Below are positions 18,906 through 29,993 of a stretch of DNA of 64,000 nucleotides, one piece after another. Within the stretch, counting starts at the first letter, position 1. Each line of letters opens with the position of its first letter. The DNA is from Paracoccaceae bacterium Fryx2 (GTDB lineage Bacteria > Pseudomonadota > Alphaproteobacteria > Rhodobacterales > Rhodobacteraceae): NCBI GenBank assembly GCA_032334235.1, contig JAVSGI010000003.1, positions 744,001 through 808,000 of the forward strand. Direction: 5' to 3'. The notes beneath the pieces were generated by a model that did no database searches, was not told the origin of the DNA, and saw only the letters and a list, made by a program, of their open reading frames with translations. The position numbers and the translations under genes were made by a program.

Positions 18906-20219
18906 ATGCTGCGCAATGCCCACCTTGACGACGCCATCGCCGACGCGACCGCCCGCTACATCGCCGCCAACCCGAAAAGCGAAGCGCGGCATCACAAGGC
19001 GTGCGAAAGCCTGCCGGGGGGCAACACACGGTCGGTGCTGTGGTACGAGCCGTTTCCGGTAGCCGTGGTGAAAGGCGAGGGCGTGTATCTGACCGACCTC
19101 GACGGGCACCGCTATGCCGATTTCGTCAGCGAGTATTCCGCCGGGCTTTATGGCCATTCCGACCCGGTGATCATGGCGGCGATGATCGAGGCGGTGCAGA
19201 ACGGCGTGGCGCTCGGCGCGCCGAACATCCGCGAGGCGATGCTGGGCGAGGAACTGGTGTCGCGCTTTGCCGCGCTCGACCGGGTGCGGTTCTGCAATTC
19301 GGGCACCGAGGCCAACATCATGGCGCTGTCCACCGCCCGCGCCGTGACCGGGCGCGACCGGATCGTGGTGTTCCGCGAAGGCTATCATGGCGGCGTGCTG
19401 ACCTTTGCCCACGGCGGCTCGGTCCTGAACCTGCCGTTCCCCTGGCTGTTCGCAGACTACAACGACGTGGAGGGTACCGAGGCGCTGCTGCGCGCCAACA
19501 AGGACAGTATCGCCTCCGTCATCCTGGAACAGATGCTGGGCGGTGGCGGCTGCATCAGGGCGACGCCGCCCTTCCTTGCGATGCTGCGGCGGGTCACGCA
19601 GGACATCGGCGCGCTGCTGATCTTTGACGAGGTGATGACCTCGCGGCTGCACTTCAACGGAATGCAGGCCATCACCGGGGTCACGCCCGACCTGATGAGC
19701 CTGGGCAAGTACATCGGCGGCGGCGCCAGTTTCGGCGCCTTCGGCGGGCGGGCCGACATCATGGCGCGGTTCGACCCGGCATCCGATCACGCCTTCGGCC
19801 ATGGCGGCACCTTCAACAACAACATCATCAGCATGACGGCGGGCCATGCCGGGCTGTCGCAGGTGCTGACGCGGGAAGCCTCGGCCCGGTTCAACGCGCT
19901 GGGCGACCGGCTGCGCCTTGCCATGCAGGCGATGATTGATGCCCACGGCATCGCCGCCTGCATGACGGGCTGCGGGTCGCTGTTCAACCTGCACTTCCTG
20001 CCCGCCGATCAGGTGACCCCCGCCGCCGTCGAACACGCCGACCCCCGGCCCGGCAAGCTCTGGCATCTGGAGATGATGCTGGCGGGCCAGTATGTCACCC
20101 CGCGCGGCATGATCGCGCTGGCGCTGCCGCATGGCGAGACCGAGGCCGACGCGTTCCTTGCGGCGTTCGAGCGGTTCCTGACCGACCACCGGACGATCCT
20201 GCCGGGGGTGGCGGGGTGA
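18906..20219 (+). CDS. Class III aminotransferase, glutamate-1-semialdehyde-aminotransferase-like (possible beta-amino acid aminotransferase)
   Basis: A 437-residue PLP enzyme. PLP lysine is Lys268 in SLGKYIGGG, the cofactor Asp is Asp241 in IFDEVM, and SGTEAN at 132-137 holds the phosphate. GGNTRSVL at 38-45 places an Arg (42) where, from memory, beta-phenylalanine aminotransferases bind the substrate carboxylate; true GSA mutases work in heme synthesis, which has no neighbours here. The next gene encodes a beta-keto acid cleavage enzyme, so I infer that this enzyme makes a beta-keto acid from a beta-amino acid. ATG 18906 is chosen because the long upstream extension is noncoding promoter region. 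Confidence 0.8.
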   Translation: MLRNAHLDDAIADATARYIAANPKSEARHHKACESLPGGNTRSVLWYEPFPVAVVKGEGVYLTDLDGHRYADFVSEYSAGLYGHSDPVIMAAMIEAVQNGVALGAPNIREAMLGEELVSRFAALDRVRFCNSGTEANIMALSTARAVTGRDRIVVFREGYHGGVLTFAHGGSVLNLPFPWLFADYNDVEGTEALLRANKDSIASVILEQMLGGGGCIRATPPFLAMLRRVTQDIGALLIFDEVMTSRLHFNGMQAITGVTPDLMSLGKYIGGGASFGAFGGRADIMARFDPASDHAFGHGGTFNNNIISMTAGHAGLSQVLTREASARFNALGDRLRLAMQAMIDAHGIAACMTGCGSLFNLHFLPADQVTPAAVEHADPRPGKLWHLEMMLAGQYVTPRGMIALALPHGETEADAFLAAFERFLTDHRTILPGVAG

Positions 20220-21106
20220 TGCGGCCGGTCATCATCACCTGTGCGCTGACCGGCGACAGCGACACCCCCGGCCGCAGCCCGCATGTCCCGGTCACCCCGT
20301 CGCAGATCGCCGCCGATGCGCTGGCCGCCGCCGCGGCCGGGGCCGCGATCGTTCATGTCCATGTCCGCGACCCGATCAGCGGCAAGGGCAGCCGCGATCT
20401 GGCGCTGTACCGAGAGGTTGCCGAGGCCATCGCCGCCGCCGGGTCGGATGTGATCGTCAACCTGACGGCCGGCATGGGCGGCAAGCTGATCTTCGGCGGC
20501 GAGACGCCGCTGCCTGCCGACCCCGGCAGCGATCTGATGGGGCCCGCCGCCCGGATGGCCCATATCGAGGCGCTGCGCCCCGAGATGTGCAGCCTCGACT
20601 GCGGCAGCTTCAATTCCGGCATGGGCGACGAGGTCTATGTCAGCACCGCGCCGATGGTGTTGCAGATGGCGGAGAGGATGCGCGATCTGGGCGTGAAGCC
20701 CGAGCTGGAGGTGTTCGATTTCGGCCACATGCGCCTTGCCTGCCATCTGGTGGCGCAGGGGCTCGTCGCCCCGCCACCGCTGTTCCAGTTCGCGCTTGGC
20801 CTGCGCTGGGGTGCGCCGTCGGATGCGGCCACGCTGTTGCAATTGCGCGCCATGCTGCCCGCGGGCGCGCAGTGGGTGGCCTTCGGCGCCGGGGCCGAAC
20901 AGTTCCCGGTGGCGGCGCAGTCGGTGCTGCTGGGCGGCCATGTCCGCGTCGGGCTGGAGGACAACCTGTTCCGGCGGCGCGGGGTGCTTGCCAGCAATGC
21001 CGAACTTGTCGAAGATGCGGTCCGTCTGGTGGAAACGCTGGGGAATCGGGCGGCCTCTTCATCGGAGGCGCGGGCGATCCTCGGGCTTGACCGGCCGTCG
21101 CGCTGA
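20219..21106 (+). CDS. Beta-keto acid cleavage enzyme (BKACE, DUF849)
   Basis: A 295-residue TIM-barrel protein. VHVHVRD gives zinc ligands His46 and His48 at the same numbers as in Kce, the lysine-fermentation prototype. BKACEs condense a beta-keto acid with acetyl-CoA to give acetoacetate and a new acyl-CoA. Position 14, which in Kce is a Glu contacting the substrate amine (from memory), is Ser here (TGDSDTPG), so 3-keto-5-aminohexanoate is an unlikely substrate. ATG overlaps the aminotransferase stop by one base (TGATG), so the two are translated together. Confidence 0.85.
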   Translation: MRPVIITCALTGDSDTPGRSPHVPVTPSQIAADALAAAAAGAAIVHVHVRDPISGKGSRDLALYREVAEAIAAAGSDVIVNLTAGMGGKLIFGGETPLPADPGSDLMGPAARMAHIEALRPEMCSLDCGSFNSGMGDEVYVSTAPMVLQMAERMRDLGVKPELEVFDFGHMRLACHLVAQGLVAPPPLFQFALGLRWGAPSDAATLLQLRAMLPAGAQWVAFGAGAEQFPVAAQSVLLGGHVRVGLEDNLFRRRGVLASNAELVEDAVRLVETLGNRAASSSEARAILGLDRPSR

Positions 21107-21127
21107 CCTGCAAACGAAAGCCATCCG

Positions 21128-21838
21128 ATGCCCGACGAGCACGCCGACCCCGGCACCACCCACAGCTTCGAGCCGGTCTACCATGCGCTGCGCCGGGCGA
21201 TCATGTGCGGCGACATCATGCCGGGAGAGCGCATGGTAGTGAAGCGTCTGTCCGAGCGCTTTCACACCAGCGCCCTGCCGGTGCGCCAGGCACTGCAACG
21301 GCTGGTGGCCGAGGGGGCGCTGATCGACCGGCCCTACTACGGTGCCGAAGTGCCGGTGCTGGATGTCGAGGCGGTGATGGACCTGCGCCGCGTGCGTTGC
21401 GCGCTGGAAGGCCAGGCCGCCGAATGGGCGGCGCAAACCATCACGCCCACCGCCCTGGACCAGTTGCACCAGCTTCAGGCCCGGATGCAGGCCACGACCG
21501 ACCCGGCCCATGCCGAAGCCTATCTGGCCTGGAACCTCGAATTCCACTTCACGGTCTACAAGGCAGCCGGGTCGCCGCTGATCCTGCCGTTGATCGAAAG
21601 CCTGTGGCTCAGGGTCGGCCCCTGCCTGAACGTGATGCGGACAGAGACCACCCTCGGCCTTGGCCTTGACCATCATGACGATGTGCTGGCCGCCCTGACC
21701 CGCGGCGACGGCACCGCCGCCCGCGCAGCCGTGGTGGCCGAACTGACAGAGGCCGCCGAGGTCATGGCCCGCTCGCTGCGCAGCTACACGCCGGACCCGG
21801 CGCTGCGCCGCCGCAGCGGCCGCAGCCGGGCCGAATGA
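21128..21838 (+). CDS. GntR-family regulator with FCD ligand domain
   Basis: A 236-residue protein: winged helix at about 15-80 (YHALRRAIMCGDIMPGERMV, then LPVRQALQRL) and an all-helical FCD domain from about 90 with metal-binding His candidates in EFHFTVYKAAG and DHHDD. It lies 21 bases after the BKACE gene in the same operon. It probably represses its own operon and the divergent importer through the two TTGATCAACTT sites, with a pathway metabolite as inducer. These targets are inferred. Confidence 0.85.
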   Translation: MPDEHADPGTTHSFEPVYHALRRAIMCGDIMPGERMVVKRLSERFHTSALPVRQALQRLVAEGALIDRPYYGAEVPVLDVEAVMDLRRVRCALEGQAAEWAAQTITPTALDQLHQLQARMQATTDPAHAEAYLAWNLEFHFTVYKAAGSPLILPLIESLWLRVGPCLNVMRTETTLGLGLDHHDDVLAALTRGDGTAARAAVVAELTEAAEVMARSLRSYTPDPALRRRSGRSRAE

Positions 21839-21853
21839 CCGTTGGTGAACCGG

Positions 21854-21880
21854 CCGGCCACGGCATTGCGCCATGGCCGG
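21854..21880. terminator. Hairpin between convergent GntR and rpoD genes
   Basis: CCGGCCACGG / CCATGGCCGG, a 10-bp stem with one mismatch and a 7-base loop, between the two stops. No T tract on the + side. Likely a shared transcript end. Confidence 0.45.
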
Positions 21881-21891
21881 GACCGATGCCT

Positions 21892-23880
<1,989 letters not shown>

Positions 23881-23960
23881 GGATGCTCCTCGGGGGCCGG
23901 TGGGCGAATCAGGTGGGCGCGTTCCGAATCAATAGCGCGAATCACGGGAGGGGGAAGGGG

Positions 23961-25910
23961 TCAGCCCTTCTTCTTCACCCAGATCTGACCGTCGATCAGG
24001 TTTTGCAGGTGTTTTGACAGGGCGGCGCGGTCTTCGCCAAGGTCGGAGGCGTCGTCCATGTTGGATTTGTCGGCACGGTGTCTGGCCTCGGCTGCCTGGC
24101 AGAGACGCCATGTCAGCCCTTCGTCGGCCAGGCCTGAAAGATCTTCCATGGCATCCTCGATTTCCTGTCGCGCCCCCCGGCGGGCTTCCAGCTTGGCCAG
24201 TTCCTCGGCAAGACACATCATGGCAAGGTCGCTGTCATGCGGGTTGCGCAATGGTGGGGCGATCTGGACATGGGTCAGCGCCAGAAGGCTGTCAAGGGCA
24301 GCGCCCGCTGCTTGTCCGATGGCCGAGCGGGCCTCGCCCGCATCCCGCAGGTCGGCATGGGCCAGCAGCACGGCGCGCAGGTGGCGGTGGGCGTCGTCGG
24401 TCAGATCCAGCAGTTCCAGCGCGGATTCGAAGCGGCGGATCAGGCCGGGGTGGGTCGCAAACCCGGCCAGGATCACGCAAAGGCGCAGGTGTTCGGTGGC
24501 GGCGTCGTCGGGCGCGCGGGCCAGCATCGAGGCGCGGGTGGCCGGTGCCGGGGCCTCGGCCATCGGCTTTTCGCCCTTGCGCCACGGCATCTGCTTGGCG
24601 CTGCGCGCGACCGTCTTGCCACCGGAACGGCCGAACTGCTCCCAACTCAGGGACTTGATCGCGCTGTCGTAGTGTTTGCGTATATTGGGATCAGTGATGC
24701 GGTTCAGCGTATCCTGCAACGTCTTGTCCAGCGCAGCCAGGCGTTCGGGGCTGTCAAACACCTTTCCTTCGGTTTCGCGCCGCCACAGCAGGCTGACCAT
24801 CGGCTGTGCCTGATCCAGCACCGCCTGCATCGCGGGTGCGCCTTGCGCGCGGATCAGGTCGTCCGGGTCCATCCCGCCCGGCAGCACGGCAAAGCGCAGG
24901 CCCTGCCCCGCCTCCAGCAGCGGCAACGCGAGGTCGATTACCCGCAGCGCGGCGCGGATGCCCGCGGTGTCGCCATCCAGCGCGATGACCGGCTCGGGAT
25001 GGATGCGCCACATCAGGCGCAGCTGGTCTTCTGTGACCGCAGTGCCAAGGGGGGCCACGGCACCCTGAAAGCCTGCTTCCGAAAGGGCGATCACGTCCAT
25101 GTAGCCTTCGGCCACGATCAGCGGCTTGCCCTTGCCCGCCGCCTCGCGCGCGGGGGCATGGTTGTAGAGGTTGCGCCCCTTGTCGAACAGTTCGGTTTCG
25201 GGGCCGTTGAGGTATTTGGCCTTTGCGTTGGGGTCCATTGCGCGGCCGCCAAGGCTGATGGCGCGACCCCGCCCGTCGCGGATCGGAAAGATGATGCGGC
25301 CACGGAACCGGTCGTAGGGCGCGCCGCCATCCTCGGGGCGGGCGCAGAGCCCGGCATCCACGATCAGGTCGGGGGCGATGCCCTTCTGCGTCAGCGCGTG
25401 GAACAGGCCCTGCCGGGCGTCGGGGGCAAAGCCGATGTCCCAGCGGTCCTGCGCGGCGGGGGGAAGCTTGCGCTTGGCCAGATAGTCGCGCGCGGCGGCG
25501 GCGGCGCCGGTCTGCAATTGCAGGCGGTAGTATTTCACCGCCTCGTCCATTACCTGCACAAGCTGGCTGCGGCGGTCGGCCTTCTGGGCCGCCTGCGGGT
25601 CGCGGGCGGGCATCGGCATCCCGGCCTCGCGCGCCAGAATCTCCACCGCCTCCATGAAGCCGACGTTTTCGGTTTCCTTGATGAAGGTGACGGCGTCGCC
25701 CTTGGCGTGGCAGCCGAAGCAGTAGTAGAACCCCTTGCGGTCATCGACGTGGAAGCTGGCCGACTTTTCCTGATGGAACGGGCACGGCGCCCACATGTCG
25801 CCCTTGCCCTGGTTCGACTTGCGCAGATCCCACGTCACCTTGCGCCCGACCACCTGGCTGAGCGAGGTGCGGGTTCTGAGGTCTTCAAGGAATCCGGGCG
25901 GCAGGCTCAT
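23961..25910 (-). CDS. dnaG: DNA primase DnaG
   Basis: A 649-residue primase with an N-terminal CHC2 zinc finger (CPFHQEKSASFHVDDRKGF, then YYCFGC), a TOPRIM core (VAEGYMDVIALSEAG with acidic EGYMD, then ALDGDTAG) and a C-terminal DnaB-interaction region. It lays down RNA primers at the replication fork. ATG 25910 is preferred over the adjacent GTG. It is followed by rpoD after 80 bases. Confidence 0.96.
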   Translation of the reverse strand: MSLPPGFLEDLRTRTSLSQVVGRKVTWDLRKSNQGKGDMWAPCPFHQEKSASFHVDDRKGFYYCFGCHAKGDAVTFIKETENVGFMEAVEILAREAGMPMPARDPQAAQKADRRSQLVQVMDEAVKYYRLQLQTGAAAAARDYLAKRKLPPAAQDRWDIGFAPDARQGLFHALTQKGIAPDLIVDAGLCARPEDGGAPYDRFRGRIIFPIRDGRGRAISLGGRAMDPNAKAKYLNGPETELFDKGRNLYNHAPAREAAGKGKPLIVAEGYMDVIALSEAGFQGAVAPLGTAVTEDQLRLMWRIHPEPVIALDGDTAGIRAALRVIDLALPLLEAGQGLRFAVLPGGMDPDDLIRAQGAPAMQAVLDQAQPMVSLLWRRETEGKVFDSPERLAALDKTLQDTLNRITDPNIRKHYDSAIKSLSWEQFGRSGGKTVARSAKQMPWRKGEKPMAEAPAPATRASMLARAPDDAATEHLRLCVILAGFATHPGLIRRFESALELLDLTDDAHRHLRAVLLAHADLRDAGEARSAIGQAAGAALDSLLALTHVQIAPPLRNPHDSDLAMMCLAEELAKLEARRGARQEIEDAMEDLSGLADEGLTWRLCQAAEARHRADKSNMDDASDLGEDRAALSKHLQNLIDGQIWVKKKG

Positions 25911-25968
25911 CACCCCTTTATCGGGTCTGGCGGCGCGCGAGTCCAGACGCGGTGCGGGCCGATGGGCC

Positions 25969-26003
25969 GAGCCTCCGGCGGGGATATTTGGGCAAAGATG
26001 AAA
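25969..26003 (+). repeat. Copy 2 of intergenic element
   Basis: Almost identical to the copy at 1987 (GGGCAAAGATG in place of GGGCCAAGATG). It sits directly downstream of the CobW-like gene stop at 26007, as copy 1 sits downstream of ribD. Confidence 0.75.
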
Positions 26004-26006
26004 GGG

Positions 26007-26975
26007 TCAAGGCAGCGGGCGCATCTCGGGCAGGAAAGCCTGCATCATTCCGGGCAGTTGCGCCCGGCCGGGGCCAGCGACGATGACCACCATGCGGCCG
26101 GGGAGCGCCGGGCCCGGCAGCGGCTGCGGCGGACTGGTCAGGTGCTGCACGGCGTGAAAGGCGGTGGAGGTCTGGCGGCCGGTCAGGGTGACGATGGCCT
26201 TCAGGCGCAGCAGGTCGGGGCCGAAGCTGGCCTGCAAGGCGCCGATCGCCATATTGACCACCCGTTCCTCGATCGGCGTGTCGGTGGTGAAGCCGAAGGC
26301 GGTGATGTCGCCGTGGCGGTTGGGGTCGTGGTCATGGTGGTGGTGCGGGGCAAAGCGCAGCCAGGCCGCGGGGTCGGGTGCGGCAAGGGTGAACAGGTCG
26401 GCGGCGGTCACATCGGCAGTGGCGATGACCCGGGCATTCGGCGCCATGCCGGAAAGCCGGGCGGTCAGGGCTGCGGTGTCGGGCGCAAGGTCGGTCTTGG
26501 AGAGGATCAGCAGATCGGCCACCCCGACCTGACGGCGTGCCTCGGGAAAGCGGTCGAGCGTGGTTTCGGCGCTGGCGGCATCGACCACCGTCGCCACGCC
26601 GTTCAGCGCGAAACTCGCCAGCATGATGTCGTTCGTCATGAAGGTCTGCAGGATCGGCGCGGGGTCGGCAAGGCCGGTGGTCTCGATCACCACGCGGGAA
26701 AAGCGCGGGCCGGTGCCGCTGTCGGCCGCCTCCTTCAGACCCAGCAGCGTCAGGCGCACGTCGCCCGAAACCGTGCAGCACAGGCAGCCGGTCGAGGTGG
26801 CAAAGGCCCGCTCGCCCGCCGGTTCGACCAGCGCGCCGTCAACGTCCACCGCGCCGAATTCGTTGACGATCACGGCGGTGTCGCCAAAGCCGGGACTGGC
26901 GATCAGCCGGTTCAGGAGAGTGGTCTTTCCGGCACCAAGGAAGCCGGTCAGGATGGTGACGGGAATGCGCGTCAT
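26007..26975 (-). CDS. CobW-like G3E GTPase (COG0523)
   Basis: A 322-residue metallochaperone-type GTPase. P-loop GFLGAGKTT at 11-19, the metal motif GCLCCT (CxCC) near 62, and a His-rich loop (HHHHDHDPNRHGD) before the C-terminal CobW domain. Such proteins deliver metals (cobalt, zinc) to target proteins. The cobQ stop lies 11 bases upstream, and a second CobW paralogue is at 29986. A role in cobalt supply fits the location, but the metal is inferred. Confidence 0.85.
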   Translation of the reverse strand: MTRIPVTILTGFLGAGKTTLLNRLIASPGFGDTAVIVNEFGAVDVDGALVEPAGERAFATSTGCLCCTVSGDVRLTLLGLKEAADSGTGPRFSRVVIETTGLADPAPILQTFMTNDIMLASFALNGVATVVDAASAETTLDRFPEARRQVGVADLLILSKTDLAPDTAALTARLSGMAPNARVIATADVTAADLFTLAAPDPAAWLRFAPHHHHDHDPNRHGDITAFGFTTDTPIEERVVNMAIGALQASFGPDLLRLKAIVTLTGRQTSTAFHAVQHLTSPPQPLPGPALPGRMVVIVAGPGRAQLPGMMQAFLPEMRPLP

Positions 26976-26985
26976 GAGCGGCCTT

Positions 26986-28431
26986 TCAGCGGGCAAGGGC
27001 CAGCAGGCCCGCCACGTCGAGATGGGTTTCCAGATGGGCGGCGAGCGCGTCGAGCACGGTCTCGACCCCCGCGCCGTAGCTTTGCCCCGAGGCCGCCGCC
27101 CCAAGCCCCGCCAGCCAGGCGGCGCGGAAGGCATCGGCGCGGAACAGGCCGTGCAGGTAGCTGCCGCTGATCCGGCCATCGGCCGAGGTGGCGCCCTCGG
27201 GCACGCCCGCGACATGGGCGAAGGGGCGGGCGCGGGCCGGGCCTTCGGTGCGGCCGATGTGGATTTCGTAGCCATCGACGCAAAGGCCGGTGGCGGCGTG
27301 AATCGCGGTGGTGCGGGTCAGGCGCTTGTCTGGGGTCATGGTGGTTTCGACATCCAGCAGACCAAGACCCGCGGTCTCGCCCGGCGCGCCCTCGATGCCC
27401 TCGGGGTCGCGCACCACATGGCCCAGCATCTGGTACCCGCCGCAGATGCCCAGCACATGGCCCCCGCGCCGCACATGGGCGGCAAGGTCGATGTCCCAGC
27501 CCTGCGCCCGCAGATAGGCCAGATCACCCCGGGTCGACTTCGACCCGGGGAGGATCACCAGGTCGGTGTCGCCGGGTATCGGCTGTCCCGCGCCGATCAT
27601 CCGCAGCGACACGCCGGGTTCCTGGCCCAGCGGGTCGAGGTCGTCGAAATTGGCGATCCGCGACAGGGCGAGGCAGGCCACCTTGAACGCACCGCCGCCG
27701 CCGCCTTTGGGCAGATCCAGCGCATCCTCGGCGGGCAGGCGCGACGCATCGGCAAAAAACGGCAGCACGCCGTAGCCGCGCCACCCGGTCTGTGCCGCGA
27801 TCAGCCGGTAGCCATCATCGAACAGCGAAACGTCGCCGCGGAACTTGTTGATCAGGAACCCGGCGATCATCGCGGCGTCTTCGGCCTCCAGCACTACGCG
27901 CGTGCCCACCATCTGCGCGATCACCCCGCCCCTGTCGATGTCGCCCACCAGCACCACCGGCACGTCCGCCGCCCGGGCAAAGCCCATGTTGGCAATGTCG
28001 CCGCGGCGCAGGTTGACCTCGGCCGGGCTGCCCGCCCCTTCGACGATCACCAGATCGGCCTGCCGCCTCAGCCGCGCGAAGCTGTCCAGCACCGGCGCCA
28101 GCAGGCCGGGCTTCAGCGCCGCATAGTCGCGCGCCTTCACAGTCGCCACCCGCCGCCCCTGCACGATGACCTGCGCACCGACCTCGGACTCGGGCTTCAG
28201 CAGCACCGGGTTCATGTCGACCATCGGCTCCACCCCGCAAGCCAGCGCCTGCAGCGCCTGCGCCCGGCCGATCTCGCCGCCGTCCGCCGTGACGGCGGCA
28301 TTGTTCGACATGTTCTGCGGCTTGAACGGCCGCACCTCCAGCCCGCGCAACCGCGCCGCGCGGCACAGCCCCGCCACCAGCAGCGACTTGCCGACGTTGG
28401 AACCCGCCCCCTGGATCATCATTGCCTTCAT
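26986..28431 (-). CDS. cobQ: Cobyric acid synthase CobQ
   Basis: A 481-residue protein with an N-terminal ATP-binding synthetase domain ([19 protein letters not shown]) and a C-terminal class I glutamine amidotransferase domain (nucleophile Cys in [11 protein letters not shown]). It amidates carboxylates b, d, e and g of adenosylcobyrinic acid a,c-diamide. First gene of a leftward pair with the CobW-like GTPase gene; upstream, a large inverted repeat separates it from cobO. Confidence 0.96.
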   Translation of the reverse strand: MKAMMIQGAGSNVGKSLLVAGLCRAARLRGLEVRPFKPQNMSNNAAVTADGGEIGRAQALQALACGVEPMVDMNPVLLKPESEVGAQVIVQGRRVATVKARDYAALKPGLLAPVLDSFARLRRQADLVIVEGAGSPAEVNLRRGDIANMGFARAADVPVVLVGDIDRGGVIAQMVGTRVVLEAEDAAMIAGFLINKFRGDVSLFDDGYRLIAAQTGWRGYGVLPFFADASRLPAEDALDLPKGGGGGAFKVACLALSRIANFDDLDPLGQEPGVSLRMIGAGQPIPGDTDLVILPGSKSTRGDLAYLRAQGWDIDLAAHVRRGGHVLGICGGYQMLGHVVRDPEGIEGAPGETAGLGLLDVETTMTPDKRLTRTTAIHAATGLCVDGYEIHIGRTEGPARARPFAHVAGVPEGATSADGRISGSYLHGLFRADAFRAAWLAGLGAAASGQSYGAGVETVLDALAAHLETHLDVAGLLALAR

Positions 28432-28476
28432 CGCGCCCCCGCCCGTCCTGCCCCCGCCTCACCCGGCTTCAAGACC

Positions 28477-28566
28477 GGAGCCTCCGGCGGGGATATTTGA
28501 AAACAGAAGAAAGGCAAAGTGCGCCTGCACCTTCTTCTGTTTTCAAATATCCCCGCCGGAGGCTCC
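28477..28566. terminator. Perfect 35-bp inverted repeat (two copies of the intergenic element)
   Basis: Arms 28477-28511 and 28532-28566 are perfect complements, separated by a 20-base loop. Each arm is one intergenic element in the variant ending TTTGAAAACAGAAGAA. It lies between the cobO stop and the cobQ start, both leftward. As RNA it would form a very stable hairpin and could end or process the cobO transcript. Confidence 0.7.
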
Positions 28567-28587
28567 TGCTTTTCCGCCAGACCGGCC

Positions 28588-29262
28588 TCAGAATTCCACG
28601 CCCTTCTGTGCCTTGATGCCCGACCGGAACGGATGCTTGACCAGCGTCATCTCTGTCACGAGGTCGGCGGCGGCGATCAGGTCGTCCTTGGCATTTCGCC
28701 CGGTCAGGCAGACGTGGGTCAGGGGCGGCTTTTCGGCTTGCAGGAAGGCCACCACCTCGGCCACGTCGAGGTAGTCGTAGCGGAGCGCGATGTTGATCTC
28801 GTCGAGCAGCACGAAACGGATGGCGGGGTCGCGGATAAGGGCCTTGGCCTTCTCCCACCCCGCCTGCGCCAGTTCGATGTCGCGGGCGCGGTCCTGCGTT
28901 TCCCAGGTGAAGCCCTCGCCCATGGCGTGGAACTGGCAGAGGTCCGCGAAATGCGTCTCGATCAGGCGACGCTCGCCGGTGACCCAGGCACCCTTGATGA
29001 ACTGGACCACCGCGCAGGGCATCTCGTGCGCGATGCAGCGCAGGATCATGCCGAAGCCGGACGACGACTTGCCCTTGCCCGCCCCGGTGTGGACGATGAT
29101 CAGCCCCCGGCCGTCTTCCTTGGTCGCCATGATCCTGTCGCGCGCCGCCTTCTTCTTGGCCATCTTGGCGGCATGGCGCGCGTCGGGATCGGGGGCGGCG
29201 GCGGCCCCGGCTGAGGCCTCGGGAGGGTCGTTTTCCGGCAGGGTGTCGTTTCCGTCCGTCAT
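28588..29262 (-). CDS. cobO: Cob(I)yrinic acid a,c-diamide adenosyltransferase CobO
   Basis: A 224-residue CobA/CobO/BtuR-type enzyme. P-loop HTGAGKGKSSS near 58, then KGAWVTGERR, LLDEINIALRYDY and TGRNAKDDL. It transfers adenosyl from ATP to the reduced cobalt. The N-terminal tail (about 30 residues) is acidic and Ala-rich. I placed the start at ATG 29262; the long frame running upstream is antisense to cobN. It is divergent from the riboswitch-led operon. Confidence 0.95.
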   Translation of the reverse strand: MTDGNDTLPENDPPEASAGAAAAPDPDARHAAKMAKKKAARDRIMATKEDGRGLIIVHTGAGKGKSSSGFGMILRCIAHEMPCAVVQFIKGAWVTGERRLIETHFADLCQFHAMGEGFTWETQDRARDIELAQAGWEKAKALIRDPAIRFVLLDEINIALRYDYLDVAEVVAFLQAEKPPLTHVCLTGRNAKDDLIAAADLVTEMTLVKHPFRSGIKAQKGVEF

Positions 29263-29313
29263 GTGACGTCCTCCATCCTTGACAAGGGGGGGCTGGTGCC
29301 TCAGGTGAGGCTG

Positions 29314-29506
29314 CGCTGGTGCCTGTGGTATGACAGGCGAAGAGGGAATGCGACAGGGTTTGCGACACATCGTGCCGGAAACCTCAAGCGCAGCCGCCCC
29401 CGCGACCGTGACCGGAGAGGTCCCCATCCACTGACCGCAAGGTTGGGAAGGCGGGGTTCCGTTGGGCGCCCCTGCCCTGATCCGCAAGCCGGGAGACCTG
29501 CCAGCG
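29314..29506 (+). ncRNA. Cobalamin riboswitch 1
   Basis: All landmark segments of the B12 element are present in order: GGTGCCTGTGG, GGGAATGCGACAGGG, GCCGCCCCCGCGACCGTGA, GGGAAGGCGGG and the B12 box AGCCGGGAGACCTGCC near 29487-29502. Terminal stem CGCTGG (29314-29319) pairs with CCAGCG (29501-29506). It sits 113 bases before the DUF1636 gene and should switch off the DUF1636-cobW-cobN operon when adenosylcobalamin is plentiful. Confidence 0.92.
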
Positions 29507-29618
29507 TCGACGACTGAACGGGCGGACGGGGTGTTCCGCGACCGGCAGGGGTGCGTGGCGCAGGCTGCAGCCCCCTTCTGGCGCTGCCCCTTTCCGCCGC
29601 AATACCGGAAAGACCGCC

Positions 29619-29993
29619 ATGGCCCCGCGCGCCACGCTGCTTGTCTGCACCACCTGCCGCCGGGGCGACCCGGCCGATGCGGACGCGCCGCGCCCCGGGG
29701 CTGCGATGCTGGCCGCGCTGACGCAAGGCCCCCTGCCCGAGGGCGTGGCGCTGCGCGGCGTCGAATGCCTGTCGGCCTGCACCAATGGCTGCGCCGTGGC
29801 GCTGTCGGCCCCGGGCAAATGGGCCTACGTGTATGGCAACCTCGACCCCGACCTGCATCCTGCCGCGATCCTTGACGGGGCGGCCCGCTATGCTGCCAGC
29901 ACTGACGGCATCGTGGTCTGGCGCGAGCGGCCCGAGATCTTCCGCAAACAATCCATCGCCCGCATCCCGCCACTGGAGGCCCCCCATGACTGA
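29619..29993 (+). CDS. DUF1636 protein, cobalamin-locus metal-binding protein
   Basis: A 124-residue protein with five cysteines in a ferredoxin-like pattern: Cys10 and Cys13 (CTTC) and Cys50, Cys54, Cys58 (CLSACTNGC). This suggests an Fe-S cluster or bound metal in a thioredoxin-like fold. The family is regularly found in B12 clusters but has no proven function. It is the first gene after riboswitch 1, and its end overlaps cobW by 8 bases. Confidence 0.8.
   Translation: MAPRATLLVCTTCRRGDPADADAPRPGAAMLAALTQGPLPEGVALRGVECLSACTNGCAVALSAPGKWAYVYGNLDPDLHPAAILDGAARYAASTDGIVVWRERPEIFRKQSIARIPPLEAPHD

Noticed and set aside
18906-20219. Assignment of the aminotransferase as heme-pathway HemL
   Set aside because: Operon partners are a BKACE and a GntR regulator, and alphaproteobacteria generally make aminolevulinate by HemA from glycine and succinyl-CoA.
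24237-27170. A 977-residue frame on the plus strand over dnaG and the cobW-like gene
   Set aside because: Antisense shadow; composition is Gly/Arg/His/Gln-rich without domains, while dnaG and the GTPase are unambiguous.
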